In this document: piece by piece, positions 23,501 through 33,675 of the stretch | How the letters are laid out: the number at the start of each line of letters is the position of its first letter | Position numbering within the stretch: position 1 is the first letter of the stretch | NCBI RefSeq assembly: GCF_026151205.1 | Contig: NC_087074.1 | Coordinates: 5,952,001-6,016,000 of the forward strand | DNA length: 64,000 nucleotides | Reading direction: 5' to 3' | From: Bolinopsis microptera | Lineage: Eukaryota > Ctenophora > Tentaculata > Lobata > Bolinopsidae | Notes under the pieces: model-generated | Database searches by the model: none | Seen by the model: the letters and a program-made list of their open reading frames with translations, nothing else | What the model was told of the DNA's origin: nothing | Position numbers and translations under genes: made by a program

Positions 23501-26500
23501 TTTTAACTTGATCAATTTTATTAATATCATTTCTAACGGACTGTCTGGATCCCCCGTATCTGAGAGCATTTTTAACAGCGTTAAGAGGTTTGACCACCAT
23601 ATCCCAGTATTTTGTGTAGATAGAGTGGTAGAGCGGCATAAGTTTGCCTATTTCTACTTTTTCGTTCTGGTAGGTAACTTCTAGACAACCACAGTCTGCT
23701 GTGAAGGGAACTTCGTATGATACCTGGTGGTGATTGAGGTTGTCAGAGATCAGTCCATTAGTAGTCATATTCATGTATCATGATAATCTAATGTCTTTAT
23801 TAAAGTGACATTGACATAGTAGTAGTATAGCTCTTTCTTTATAATTTTAGATTCAAACCAACGACTCCTATTTCAACAACTCAAACTAACACCTTAAAAC
23901 CAACTCTAACGAACACCTTAAAACCAACTCTAACTAACACCTTAAAACCAACTCTAACTAACACCTTAAAACCAACTCTAACTAACACCTTAAAACCAAC
24001 TCTAACTAACACCTTAAAACCAACTCTAACTAACACCTTAAAACCAACTCTAACTAACACCTTAAAACCAACTCTAACTAACACCTTAAAACCAACTCTA
24101 ACTAACACCTTAAAACCAACTCTAACTAACACCTTAAAACCGACTCTAACTAACACCTTAAAACCAACTCTAACTAACACCTTAAAACCAACTCTAACTA
24201 ACACCTTAAAACCAACTCTAACTAACACCTTAAAACCAACTCTAACTAACACCTTAAAACCAACTCTAACTAACACCGTAAAACCAACTCTAACTAACAC
24301 CTTAAAACCAACTCTAACTAACACCTTAAAACCAACTCTAACTAACACCTTAAAACCAACTCTAACTAACACCTTAAAACCAACTCTAACTAACACCTTA
24401 AAACCAACTCTAACTAACACCTTAAAACCAACTCTAACTAACACCTTAAAACCGACTCTAACTAACACCTTAAAACCAACTCTAACTAACACCTTAAAAC
24501 CAACTCTAACTAACACCTTAAAACCAACTCTAACTAACACCTTAAAACCAACTCTAACTAACACCTTAAAAACCAACTCTAACTAACACCTTAAAACCAA
24601 CTCTAACTAACACCTTAAAACCAACTCTAACTAACACCTTAAAACCAACTCTAACTAACACCTTAAAACCAACTCTAACTAACACCGTAAAACCAACTCT
24701 AACTAACACCTTAAAACCAACTCTAACTAACACCTTAAAACCATCATACCTCAGCAGGGACTAGATCGAAGAGAAGAGGGTTACAGTTGGCGTTATCTTT
24801 CAGCCACTTTACCCAGAATCCCACCAGTTGACTACTGGCGTGTTTAGATACGAGTCTAGTTATATTGTTCAGGGTAAAGGCCTGACTGCCCGCGTCAAAG
24901 TAGGGGTTTATCTTGTTTTCTCCGATTGTACGCAGGAAGAGTTGAGCTGTACCAATGGGTAGCGCCTGTAGTTTGTCTGGAATACGAGTATGTACGTTAC
25001 TAATGGTTACCAATCACCATGGTAACCAATAACCTTGGTGTTAGGTCAGGATAAGTTACTGTACAAATGAATAATGCTGCCTAAAATGAATAGCGGAGCG
25101 ACAAAATAATCCCAACAATTACTCACTGGAGGTAATAATCTCAACAATTACTCACTGGAGGTAATAATAGATAGGGCCATCTTGTGGTAAAATTCGTAGA
25201 AGTTGCTGACGACTGTATTAGCGGTATTTACAGCCCTGTAGCTCTCAACCAACTGTAGGTTATCCGTCCGTCCGGCTGCAATATGTTAACAATAATACCA
25301 CATAAGGTAACATAGCTATAAGATAACATTCCATTACATTATTCAATCCAATACGATTTAAAACTCTCACAAAGTGTCCCATCCGCGCTATTATCCCAAG
25401 TTGATGATTATTATGTCGAACTTAGGTATCTGTTGTATTTTATTTATCCGTTATATTTTACCGTAGCTATGATATCTATGATACTAGAAGCCCACATTTA
25501 TCAAGTTCCCTAAGTTTAATAACCAATGACATATCAACTATAATGTATATATTTGATAAATTTTTCTCGACATTTAACGTACCCAAAAAATACTTAAAGT
25601 TTTGAAAAGACAATTAATTTACAATACATTTATTTACCTAAAAGTAGAGTATTCTTGATGTTATAATAATGATTACCTAAAAGTAGAGTATTCTTGATGT
25701 TATAATAATGATTACCTAAAAGTAGAGTATTCTTGATGTTATAATAATGATTACCTAAAAGTAGAGTATTCTTGATGTTATAATAATGATTACCTAAAAG
25801 TAGAGTATTCTTGATGTTATAATAATGATTACCTAAAAGTAGAGTATTCTTGATGTTATAATAATGATTTACCTAAAAGTAGAGTATTCTTGATGTTATA
25901 ATAATGATTTACCTAAAAGTAGAGTATTCTTGATGTTATAATAATGATTTACCTAAAAGTAGAGTATTCTTGATGTTATAATAATGATTGAGGTCCGCCA
26001 GACAGTGTACGAACTGTACGATAGTGTCGTCTCCTTCAGTAGTGTTGTAGAGCATGGGGAGCGCGTCCAGTACTACTCGGGAAATCAATCTGTACAGGCA
26101 CACACGATTAACAACAACATTAACAACATTAACAACATTAATAACACAGACTTAACAACAACAGTCTACCCGATTTAACAGAAAAAACTCAGTTTAATCA
26201 AGCACTAATTTCAATATTGAGCTAATTTCAACATGTTATACTTTATCACCTGGTGCCGTATTTACCTGGTGCCGTATTTACCTTGTGCCGTATTTACCTG
26301 GTGCCGTATTTACCTGGTGCCGTATTTACCTGGTGCCGTATTTACCTGGTGCCGTATTTACCTGGTGCCGTATTTACCTGGTGCCGTATTTACCTGGTGC
26401 CGTATTTACCTGGTGCCATATTTACCCGGTGCCATGTTTACCTGGTGCCGTATTTACCCGGTGACGTATTTACCTGGTGCCATATTTACCCGGTACCATA

Positions 26501-28786
26501 TTTACCTGGTGCCGTATTTACCTGGTGCCGTATTTACCTGGTGCCGTATTTACCTGGTGCCGTATTTACCTGGTGCCGTATTTACGTTCCTTTACTTTGT
26601 CCATAAGAAGCCGGGATGTTTTGAGGACCTTATCGTTAAACAACAAGACCTCAAACTTATTAAGAGTGTTCGCTCTGAAGGTAAGTAGTCCAACAAATAG
26701 ACAGGGAACCAAAGCAGACCAGGACCCTTGGCTGAAGTCTGCTGTTAGGAGGAATATTACCTGAAAGGGAGGACGTTAGGAAAGTGGAATTAGCGGCTGA
26801 GTCAGTCAGCAGCCAAGTCAGCAGCCACTTCCTGACTTCCAGCCTGACGGAGGCGAAATTATAGAAAATCATACATAGATGTCCATCAACTGATTAATAA
26901 ATTAACAATCAGTATAATTGAAGTGAAGGAAACAATATAAACCCACGTGGTCTAACAACCCTGAGTCGTTCATAAACTCCCGGAGATCTCTTGGCGAGGT
27001 GCCAGTACCAGTAGAGGCCGTGTCTTTCCACCAGTACCGACTGATTATACCGGTCACGTAGTCCAGCATCTTATACCACATCTGTCCTGTGCTCAGTCTC
27101 ATGGTCTCCTGAAGGAACGTTTAACAGGATCACCAGGAAGAAGAGGGAGATTACTTATGGTAATACTGGTAAGTTTAGTCGTACGACGTCAACTGAAACA
27201 AGGGCTAGGTTGGGATTAAATTTTGATTATCATAATCACTTTTATAATGTTCATTTGTAAACCTTACTTCGGACAGAAGGTTGTAAAGAGCGCTGAGAGC
27301 AATAACAGCGTTGTGAACCTTACCTCGGACAGAAGGTTGTAAAGAGCGCTGAGAGCAATAACAGCGTTGTAAACCTTACCTCGGACAGAAGGTTATAAAG
27401 AGCGCTGAGAGCAATAACAGCGTTGTAAACCTTACCTCGGACAGAAGGTTATAAAGAGCGCTGAGAGCGATAACAGCGTTAGGAGATGTGACCCCCTTTG
27501 TAGAGGGCAGATGAGGAGACATCATGTGTTCTGACATGTACTCCCAGTGCTCTAAGCTCACTCTCATGAGGGCTGGTGGTAGTTTACTCTCGTGTCTCTG
27601 GGGGGAGGGAGGCGGTAACATCTGCCAGATCTCTTATGGGTAGATAACTGTACTTTATTGTGTGGTTCTGAGGATTTAGTCGTATTTTCTATCATTGTTA
27701 TATAATGAGAAGTTCACTTTTTCTGTCTTTTACCTTTCTTTTATCAGTTTTAATCTCGATTGTCACAGCAAACTCAAACATCTTCCCCTTGTTTGTCTTT
27801 GCTGCTTTCAGTTTCTGAGATCATAATTTATCAGTTGGATGGGGAAACAAGTTTGAAAACTCTCATGTTTGATTTAAGAAGATGTCAAGTGAAGCTATGA
27901 AAATGTAAATTGAAAAAAAAACAATGAATACGAATACTAACGATTAAAAACTGAACTTACAGTATCAGAAATACAATCAGGCAGCACAAACATCTTCTGG
28001 GATTGCCTAAAATACTGAGTTTTAGTAACCGCACTGATAGGGTTAGGACCACTGAAGCGGATGCTGGCGAATATCTCCGAGTCTTCCTGGCAGAGTGCCC
28101 CGGGAAAATAGCACTTTATAACCACGTCATATGAGACTGAGTTGGAGAACAAGTTGTGGGGCTCCAAGTGAATAGACCTGAGAAAGTGAAAGTGGAAGTT
28201 AAGGGTCTTTCAGATCGAGTGGAGAACAATTTATGGAGATGCAAAAGAATAAACCTGGGGAAGGTATAGTTTGTACAGTTTGTTCCAACCGTAAGAAGAC
28301 AAAAAACATCCCTGATATGATAAAAACACATTAATAATCACAAACAAAAAGCTCACCTACCAAGGAACATCCTTTACAAAGACAATAGAGTCTACAAAGA
28401 GTTTCTTGTTATCTGTGAGCTGTTTCATGGAGAACTCAAACTTGCACTGGCCGTACGGTGACGTATCTGAGAAACAAGTTCTTATAAATCAGTTAGATAA
28501 AAGCTATTAGTGGTGCTCTCATTTCACAGTGGGCTCTCATTTCAGTGATTAAGTTATTTGAAGCAGTGGACATCCCAAATTTCTGTGCTTTGACGGAGAT
28601 AATTACTCCAATCTATATTATTTAAATTCAAAATAAAGATTTACAAGATATACCTGGAACCCTCTTGAGGAGTTTGTTAAATGAACGTATCTTGGTGGAC
28701 GATTCATTCTCTTTTCGGATTTGTTTCTTTAAATCCTTGAGGAACAATTTCACGGTCTCACCGTTGCTTGACACAGCGCTGGCCAT
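17537..28786 (-). CDS. Unrecognised 764-aa protein with C-terminal TPR repeats and MYND zinc finger
   Basis: Exons (high to low): 28786-28654, 28466-28361, 28177-27961, 27597-27436, 27108-26947, 26760-26570, 26089-25953, 25275-25156, 24976-24750, 23723-23495, 23352-23265, 19385-19308, 18844-18700, 18478-18405, 18100-17999, 17660-17537. Phases close to 765 codons with GT-AG at every junction. Residues about 560-645 form two TPR-like helices (ELALVEYDKAID type, then NRVSSNLELSRNEDAIVDATLAL). The last about 55 residues are a MYND finger: C-x2-C, CKKCKHPYC, STEC, then H-x3-C. MYND fingers bind proline-rich peptides. The N-terminal 550 residues match nothing I know. No SET domain is visible. Eight or more introns begin or end in tandem repeats. 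The 3.9-kb intron between TPR exons holds a retrotransposon fragment. The exon 10 acceptor (23723) is the least certain. Confidence 0.75.
17847..17871. repeat. Poly-C run of 25 bases
   Basis: Homopolymer in the last intron of the TPR-MYND gene. Its exact length is probably unreliable in any assembly. Confidence 0.9.
17878..18000 (-). repeat. About 65-bp duplication spanning the donor of exon 15
   Basis: The segment around the exon 15 donor (CTACAATATCG|GTAATTC on minus, exon end 17999) is copied into the intron about 65 bp away, with GTAACTAGTG triplets between. Both copies keep the GTAATTC donor. Confidence 0.8.
18812..18972 (-). repeat. 53-bp repeat, three copies, spanning the acceptor of exon 13
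   Basis: Each unit holds the last intron bases CTTC(C/T)TCTTCAG and the first exon bases GGTCAGCTCCAACC. The real exon starts at 18844. Two upstream copies therefore present decoy acceptors followed by true exon sequence. Confidence 0.85.
19041..19307 (-). repeat. GTAACTA/GTAACTATG short tandem repeat starting at a splice donor
   Basis: On minus the array begins at the donor of exon 12 (AACAG|GTAACTTA, exon end 19308) and continues as GTAACTTA, GTAACTATG and GTAACTATGGTG units for about 265 bp. The donor core itself is the repeated motif. Confidence 0.8.
19381..19600 (-). repeat. 28-bp repeat, about 7 copies, containing the acceptor of exon 12
   Basis: On minus each unit reads ...AATTAATTACAG|GTGTCACT. 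The last copy is the working acceptor (exon starts 19385). The other copies supply identical CAG|GTGTC junctions every 28 bp. Confidence 0.85.
20150..20480 (+). repeat. Diverged first copy of a TATA-bearing repeat
   Basis: Shares blocks with 20577-21020 and 22727-23190: TATATAAAACTTTTG, a TACGCTGAG core, a GC-rich middle, ACCCGTACATG, and GGATCGTGGTGTATGGG followed by CTCTTTTA. Much more diverged than the other two. Confidence 0.65.
20577..21020 (+). repeat. TATA-bearing direct repeat, copy B
   Basis: About 440 bp, matching 22727-23190 in the same orientation. Contains AGTATAAATACAACTTTTGCAC (TATA-like) followed by a GC-rich block and ends near GGATCGTGGTGTATGGGAGA. Together with copy C it brackets the ORF1-like gene, like LTRs or retrotransposon promoter monomers. 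Confidence 0.75.
21395..22246 (+). CDS. Non-LTR retrotransposon ORF1-like protein
   Basis: Intact 283-aa ORF from the ATG at 21395. N-terminal third unknown. Residues about 75-120 are a coiled coil (QETLISVQQELSQCQSEKLE). Then comes an RRM-like stretch with RSRNLLVFGLPEEEQEE and RPVKVCLTSS, and a C-terminal module with FLSPDRSLEQREARKEL and a closing YIKEGQIFS. This order is typical of the nucleic-acid-chaperone ORF1 of CR1/L2-like elements, which packages retrotransposon RNA. No endonuclease or reverse transcriptase follows in this intron. It lies antisense inside the TPR-MYND gene, between 440-bp direct repeats. Likely a broken or non-autonomous element with an open ORF1. Confidence 0.7.
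   Translation: MEKMDLESINYRWDEIYSWSKEQLRNFGKPYGKMTDIADPKFAKSVNKPELVGRSYEYIGYLMETVESYRNCCTTLQAKLIQNQETLISVQQELSQCQSEKLESMKKIVETSVADSVKEEIKTYSAIVSNSQTVTAPVICPEALKNVVKTVVAEEDRSRNLLVFGLPEEEQEELEVRIGEVLEEIGQKPKVEVERLGKKKTSTCTRPVKVCLTSSLIVHQILANARKLRQSAKFKTVFLSPDRSLEQREARKELIASMRAKALAEPDKKFYIKEGQIFSCSRN
22727..23190 (+). repeat. TATA-bearing direct repeat, copy C
   Basis: Direct repeat of 20577-21020 starting AGGACAATGAACTCAGAATG, with the same TATA-like AGTATAAATACAAC and the same GGATCGTGGTGTATGGGAGA end. It lies downstream of the ORF1-like gene. Confidence 0.75.
23881..24743 (-). repeat. 24-bp minisatellite, about 36 units, starting 6 bp past a splice donor
   Basis: The unit on plus is about AAAACCAACTCTAACTAACACCTT, almost perfectly uniform. 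It begins right after the exon 9 donor (GAG|GTATGATGG, exon end 24750) and fills the intron nearly to the next exon. Its eight-codon unit gives an artefactual 231-residue minus ORF (FKVLVRVG repeats). One unit carries an extra A near 24570. Confidence 0.92.
25100..25160 (-). repeat. 31-bp duplication of a splice donor
   Basis: The sequence ATTATTACCTCCA|GTGAGTAATTGTTG occurs twice on minus. The first (exon end 25156) is the exon 8 donor and the second is an exact copy downstream. Confidence 0.8.
25630..25985 (-). repeat. 39/40-bp minisatellite, about 9 units, each with exon tail plus donor
   Basis: On minus each unit is the last about 34 bases of exon 7 (CATCAAGAATACTCTACTTTTAG without break) followed by GTAAT or GTAAAT. 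The true exon ends at 25953. Eight further identical AG|GT junctions follow. Confidence 0.92.
26245..26585 (-). repeat. 16-bp minisatellite, about 21 units, each with CAG|GTAAAT
   Basis: On minus the unit is GTAAATACGGCACCAG. The exon 6 tail CGTAAATACGGCACCAG (end 26570) is itself the first unit, so the splice junction CAG|GTAAAT is repeated about 20 times into the intron. Plus-strand ORFs across it are artefacts. Confidence 0.92.
27263..27490 (-). repeat. 56-bp repeat, four copies, of exon 4 tail plus donor
   Basis: Each copy holds the exon 4 3' end (CGCTCTTTATAACCTTCTGTCCGAG is split here only for description: CGCTCTTTATAACC then TTCTGTCCGAG) and GTAAGG. Each copy also has TTATTGCTCTCAG upstream, which could act as an acceptor, so cryptic 25-nt exons are possible. 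The real exon ends at 27436. Confidence 0.88.
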
Positions 28787-29699
28787 GGCTATAATATATA
28801 TAATACAATCAAGCTTGAAACGGAGGCGTTAAAGAAGAAGATAAAGAATTAATCTTTAAGAAAAATCATTAAAACTGTGTACATCTTAAAATGCTTGTGT
28901 CTACAACTTTAACCGTTAGAAAAGGAAGCCAACAATTAAATTACAGTAGGAAGGAGAGGAAATTTTCATTAACTTCTGCTATTTTCATTACTGTAAGTAA
29001 ACATCTGTAAACATCTGAAAATTTAATTCGCTAAGAGACATAATAAAACCCAAGTTAGGTTATAAAACAATAAATTATCAGAGTAGTAAAAACGATAATT
29101 TGCTCTCTTTTTTAGCCTTACATTCTCAACATTTACTTTACAATTCTTAAAAAGAAATAGAACTCTTGAGGATACTAATCCAACAAAGGAATACAGCTAA
29201 AACTATGAAAGACTAGTACTCAAAATTAACAATGATTCGATAACATAAGTTTGCAAGTTTTTATCTCTTCTTCGAAATGTCCCGTAATTATAAACTGAAT
29301 AGTATAATATTATCTTAAAGTAACCATCCAGGTCACAAAAATGGCCCAAAAAGAAAACTTGTTTACGGTTCTGGAATAGAGATTTGAGACCCAATCGAGG
29401 ACAACTTTGGTACAAAGGATCAAATGTCTCAAGTAAGCATATCTCTAATCTCCTGATTTAAATGAATGATCAAGTAAACGATTCTTAATCTGCTGAACTT
29501 TCATTCTGTTCTAGGTTCAATTCGGTGGGTCCTATCACTCAACCGAGCAATCAAACCGACGACCTCAACGGACCATCCCAAAAGTTTAACAGTGTAAAAT
29601 GAAATTTCCGCTCAAAAATAATTTTCTTATTTCAACATTTAAAAGCTGTTTCTAATAATCACCACATTTTCCCCCTCCCCAGAAAGGTATCAGACAACC
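28787..29699. other. No gene seen; between POLDIP2 and the TPR-MYND gene
   Basis: AT-rich spacer between two minus-strand genes. It must hold the 3' end of POLDIP2 and the promoter of the TPR-MYND gene. No exon or strong promoter motif recognised. Confidence 0.5.
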
Positions 29700-32600
29700 C
29701 TAAGTCTGGGGCTCAGCTACCTTGCTGACAAGCAGAAAGGGAGGGATGCTGACGTTAATAAACTTCCGGTCCTCCCGCTCAAACAAGTAGGTGCCCCACA
29801 TGTGCCCTGCACTGGACCTCAGACTGACCAGAGAACTGTACTGGAAACACTGCCCTGATTTCAGCATTGGCTCCTGAGGTGTAATTAGCATGTGATTAGG
29901 ATGAGGTGTAATTAGCATGTGATTAGGATAGAGGTGGAATTAGCATGTCATTAGGATGAGGTGTAATTAGCATGTGATTAGGATAGAGGTAAAGGAGTAG
30001 TAGTCAATTTAAGGGATTCAGATGGTTTGTTGAACTAATTTATCACTTATAAAACAAAGAGTGATGAAAGTGTGAAAGACTCATCATCAAATTGCTGAAC
30101 TTTACGGTGATACACGTGATGCCCATATAAGGTCAGATACACGGTGTACACATCTGATTTATCAAGGATCGTTGCAATTATAGGTCCTATGTTTATAAGG
30201 TCTCATTGGTTTCAGAGCACTGATTAAGTTTCACTAACTTTCGCAATGTAAATTAAAACATTGCCTGGTATTTCTCTTAGACACAAAATGTGTGTGAAAC
30301 CTTAATTAGTTTACAGGACAGTACAAATAATACTACATAACACGAATGATTGGAGATAAAATTAGAGATGAAATCTGTAGAATGTAGAATGTAGAATGTA
30401 GAATGTAGAATGTACAATGTACAATGTACATGGTATGTGTGTAGTGTGTACTCATAAAGTGACAAATACTGGCACTAACTCTCACCTGGCCGACGACCCC
30501 TTTGCCAGTGACCGACTCTTTGTTGTCAGCATTGCTGAAAATACACCAAGTTCTCTCCCGTAGCTGCACGGTTATGTCCCCCACATTCTCCATTAAAATA
30601 CTGTACCTCCACCAGTGCTCTTTATTTGGTGTCTCCGACTGTAGAAATAGAGTTCGGGTCAAACTGGGTAATTTGGTCTCTGATTCCTAGGAAGCGGTGG
30701 GTCTCCGGGAACATTGCTAGGTACAGTAAAACCCCGATTTACAGTAAAACCCCGATTTACCGCGGAATTTGGGGAAAGGAAACATCCGCGGTAAATCGGG
30801 GTTTTTAAAAAATTTACATTATAGATGTTAAGCCCTATTTGGGGGAAAGAAGATGGCCGCGGTATATCGGGGTTTGCGGTAAATTGGGGCGCGGTAATTC
30901 GTGGTTTTACTATACTAGGGCCGGAGAGTATTAGTATACTTTCGAAGCAAGTTGCAAATCAGCGAATGTAATTTTATTTTTAATTTAAGATTACAAGGGT
31001 CCTTAACTCGCGTGTACAGGAAAAGGAAGTGCCACTACCAAATGGAGTGACTGCATAAGTTATCATGTTATTCTTGATTTTCACAACAATTAATATTGCG
31101 CATGTGGCATGACGTCTCTAATTTCTCAACAAGGATGATAGTTGATACTTGATACCATACCCGCAAATATTTGTTTCAACCCGGCAACGAGAGGCAGCTC
31201 GGTGCGAGGATCAGTAGGTTATAAGTCTACAACTAATCCCACTTTAACAACAGGTTTGAATGACATGCCGCATGCCTGTTTTATTTAGAGTATGTGACAA
31301 TATATTTCGTAGTAAATAAAACGCGCGCGCGCGCGTAGTACGCGTTGATCCAGCGCTAGAAATGCTATTTTAAGGTCGGAGCGCGTTACAAATCAGCTAC
31401 CGCAATATTAATCATTGCCATTGACACAGTGCGCGCGCACGTGATACAACAGCAAAAACGGATGAAACTGAAAGTCTTTATTTCAAGCAATTTCAACAGA
31501 TTTGAATCAACATACCCTGCATCCCATGTAAAAACTGTAAACAGTTATCTTAACACCATTGGTAGTTTGACTGTGAACGTCCCTCAATCGCAAGCAGTCA
31601 AAGTTGTCTTCATGGAACTGATGCAGCATGTTCGTTGAGTAATAAGAAGCCAATCCATCTGGGAGAGGATATCTTTAGTTTATAAACAATTCGATGCATA
31701 CTAATTTGTTGATTCTTGCCACAAATCGTGAGTGCTAACTATAAGAAAGACACTAGACAGTCAAATTCTAAATCCGTCGTACTTTGGTCGTTTTTCTTCT
31801 CCAGGAATTTCTGGAAGAGGTTATGCTGTATCGGATCTCTGATAGACTCGGAGTGCTCATAAGGCAGGACATCCTCGTGTGAAATGTAATCTATTCCAGG
31901 TATTGTGTAAAACTTGTTGTCAGAATTTTGTCCCAAGAACGTAATTCCTTCCCTCTGTGATACCTGATTGTTGTTAATATTTGTTAATCAGTCGATTAGT
32001 TAATTTTTAATAATTTAATTTTTAAATTGATTAATGATTGTATTATAATATAGTTAATTATATTCAATGATAGTTTGATAACTTGACAACTACATACGAA
32101 TACAGTTGAAAGAAGGCAGTCAGCAACATACACGGCCAAACACATGGTAATAGTTAAAAACTTACGATGGGACAATCTCTGAAATCGAGTAGAACTTGAT
32201 AATATATTAAAGTCTGATAGCTCTCCTTAGTAAATCCAGGGATATCGTCAACTTCTCCTTTCTTTAGCATACTGAAGTATTTTCTTTTCTTTTATACTGC
32301 TCATGTTAAAATGCGTTTAATTACCTCCATAAACTGTTGATACAACGCTATTTATAATTAATAAAAGAATTCACTCAATTACACTTTTTATAACATTCAA
32401 ACCTATCAAATAGTGTTGGGAAAGCTTTGTTATTACGACTAAATAGACGAGCTACCCAAGGAAACAGTACAACGCCCCGATAGTCCAGTTTCTTGTGCAG
32501 AAACATCTGAAACAAACGTGAGTACAAAATACTGTAATAATTATTACTTTACGTAAGTACAGAAAACTATTATTATTCTTATCTTTAGGCACACCTCTTA

Positions 32601-32911
32601 CTTTAAGACCCAATCATTCATCATAACAACCAATGCAATAACTGTAGATTATATAAATTGTTTACTTTTAAACTATAAGTTTATTTAATTGGTTACTTTT
32701 TAACTATAAGTTTATTTAAGAACAAACAACAAACCTGCCCACAGTCATAGTTGCCAGTAACTTTAGGAGCAGTAAACTTGCCCACTTCAATAAGGTTGTA
32801 AGCAGTTGAGTTGCATCTTGCTAGTAATGCAGCGGGCAGAGCAGCGGGCAGAGCAGCGGGCAGAGTAGCGGGCAGAGTGCCCTTTGAACACGACCTGGCT
32901 AACTTGAACAT
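29700..32911 (-). CDS. POLDIP2: POLDIP2 (polymerase delta-interacting protein 2)
   Basis: Seven exons: 32911-32735, 32506-32403, 32271-32166, 31963-31783, 31658-31516, 30638-30486, 29873-29700. Frame closes to 345 aa, close to the vertebrate length. POLDIP2 (PDIP38) is a mitochondrial and nuclear protein that contacts DNA polymerase delta/PrimPol and the ClpXP system. Seen: an N-terminal Arg/Ala-rich leader that fits a mitochondrial presequence, with a four-unit 12-bp in-frame repeat (LPAA). Then the YccV-like part (DYRGVVLFPWVARLF, TIPGIDYISHEDVLPYE), then the ApaG/DUF525 domain (DVHSQTTNGVKITVYSFYMG, HWWRYSILMENVG, VQLRERTWCIF, GVVGQ, SSAGHMWGTYLFER, IPPFLL). The exon 4 donor (A|GTACGA) is weak but the phase fits. 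A MITE sits in intron 5. Confidence 0.93.
29871..29990 (-). repeat. About 27-bp repeat, 4 copies, starting at the last POLDIP2 acceptor
   Basis: The unit GAGGTGTAATTAGCATGTGATTAGGAT on plus recurs with small indels. On minus the final copy supplies TTACACCTCAG, the acceptor of exon 7 (starts 29873). Confidence 0.8.
30374..30434. repeat. AATGTAGA/AATGTACA short tandem repeat
   Basis: About five GTAGAAT and three TACAATG units, in the POLDIP2 intron about 50 bp past the exon 6 donor. Confidence 0.85.
30722..30914. mobile_element. CAGTAAAACC-type MITE
   Basis: Starts TACAGTAAAACCCCGATTTA and ends CGTGGTTTTACTATA, an inverted pair, with internal GCGGTAAATCGGGG repeats in both directions. The first 18 bp are doubled. 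Same end type as 3811-5078. Lies in POLDIP2 intron 5. Confidence 0.7.
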
Positions 32912-33675
32912 TGTGTCATGTTATCTCCTAGTACCCTACTTCCTAGTAACAGAGCGGCATGTTTAGTTCCTGGTTATTTTGGGAAATGTTTATTGAAATT
33001 CCAGAGCATGATAGGTACTGTGAATTGTCATGTAAATTTCAAAAGACTTAAGATTCTATCAAATCAATAAATCAGCAAACTGTATTCTCTGTTGAATTTA
33101 TTGAGGGTACTTGTAATTAATGAACACGCAATTGTTGTGATTATCTAAAAATAGATTTCATGAAATTCATAACCTCAATATAAAATAAATTACAAAAATT
33201 ATAAACTCTACTGCAATAAGTTAAAGCCAAATTTTAAACATGTTAAAAATAATGCTAAGCATCGTGAATTGTACGTGATAATATGCAATGTAAGATCACC
33301 ATTACTGACACTATACACGTGAAAAAGTTACCGTCACATAAAATATGCAGTTCGTCATCATAATAAAATGTCAACATGGCATCTGATAATGTGAGGTTAA
33401 AAATAATCCCAGTAATCAGTATCCTTAGTGACTAATCTGGCAAATACCTTCGACATACCTGGCGTTTTCCTAAAGTTAACAACACTTACACTTAGAAATT
33501 GACCTCCGGTGGTCCGGTGGTGTGCCACTTAATTAAACAAACAGTAACACATTTTACACAACTTAATGAACAAATATCTCTAATATTACAATAATTTCAT
33601 TGATCAGACCCTGCCTGGCTTCATTGAGATAAGAACTTCCCCTGATTACACAGATTTCACAGATTCACAGTCTTC
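32912..33675. other. No gene seen; spacer between RMI1 and POLDIP2
   Basis: AT-rich. Holds the POLDIP2 5' flank and the RMI1 3' flank. No other exon recognised. Confidence 0.5.

Noticed and set aside
23881-24576. 231-codon minus ORF of FKVLVRVG repeats
   Set aside because: 24-bp minisatellite filling an intron; openness is a by-product of unit length.
25630-25985. CRISPR-like array
   Set aside because: Units are directly adjacent with no unique spacers, no cas genes, and the DNA is from an animal nucleus.
26233-26764. Plus ORFs with YLVPYLPGAVFTWCR repeats
   Set aside because: Antisense of the 16-bp splice-junction array; the minus strand has the real exon.
31429-31638. 69-codon plus ORF
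   Set aside because: Antisense of POLDIP2 exon 5 (DVHSQTTNGVKITVYSFYMG).
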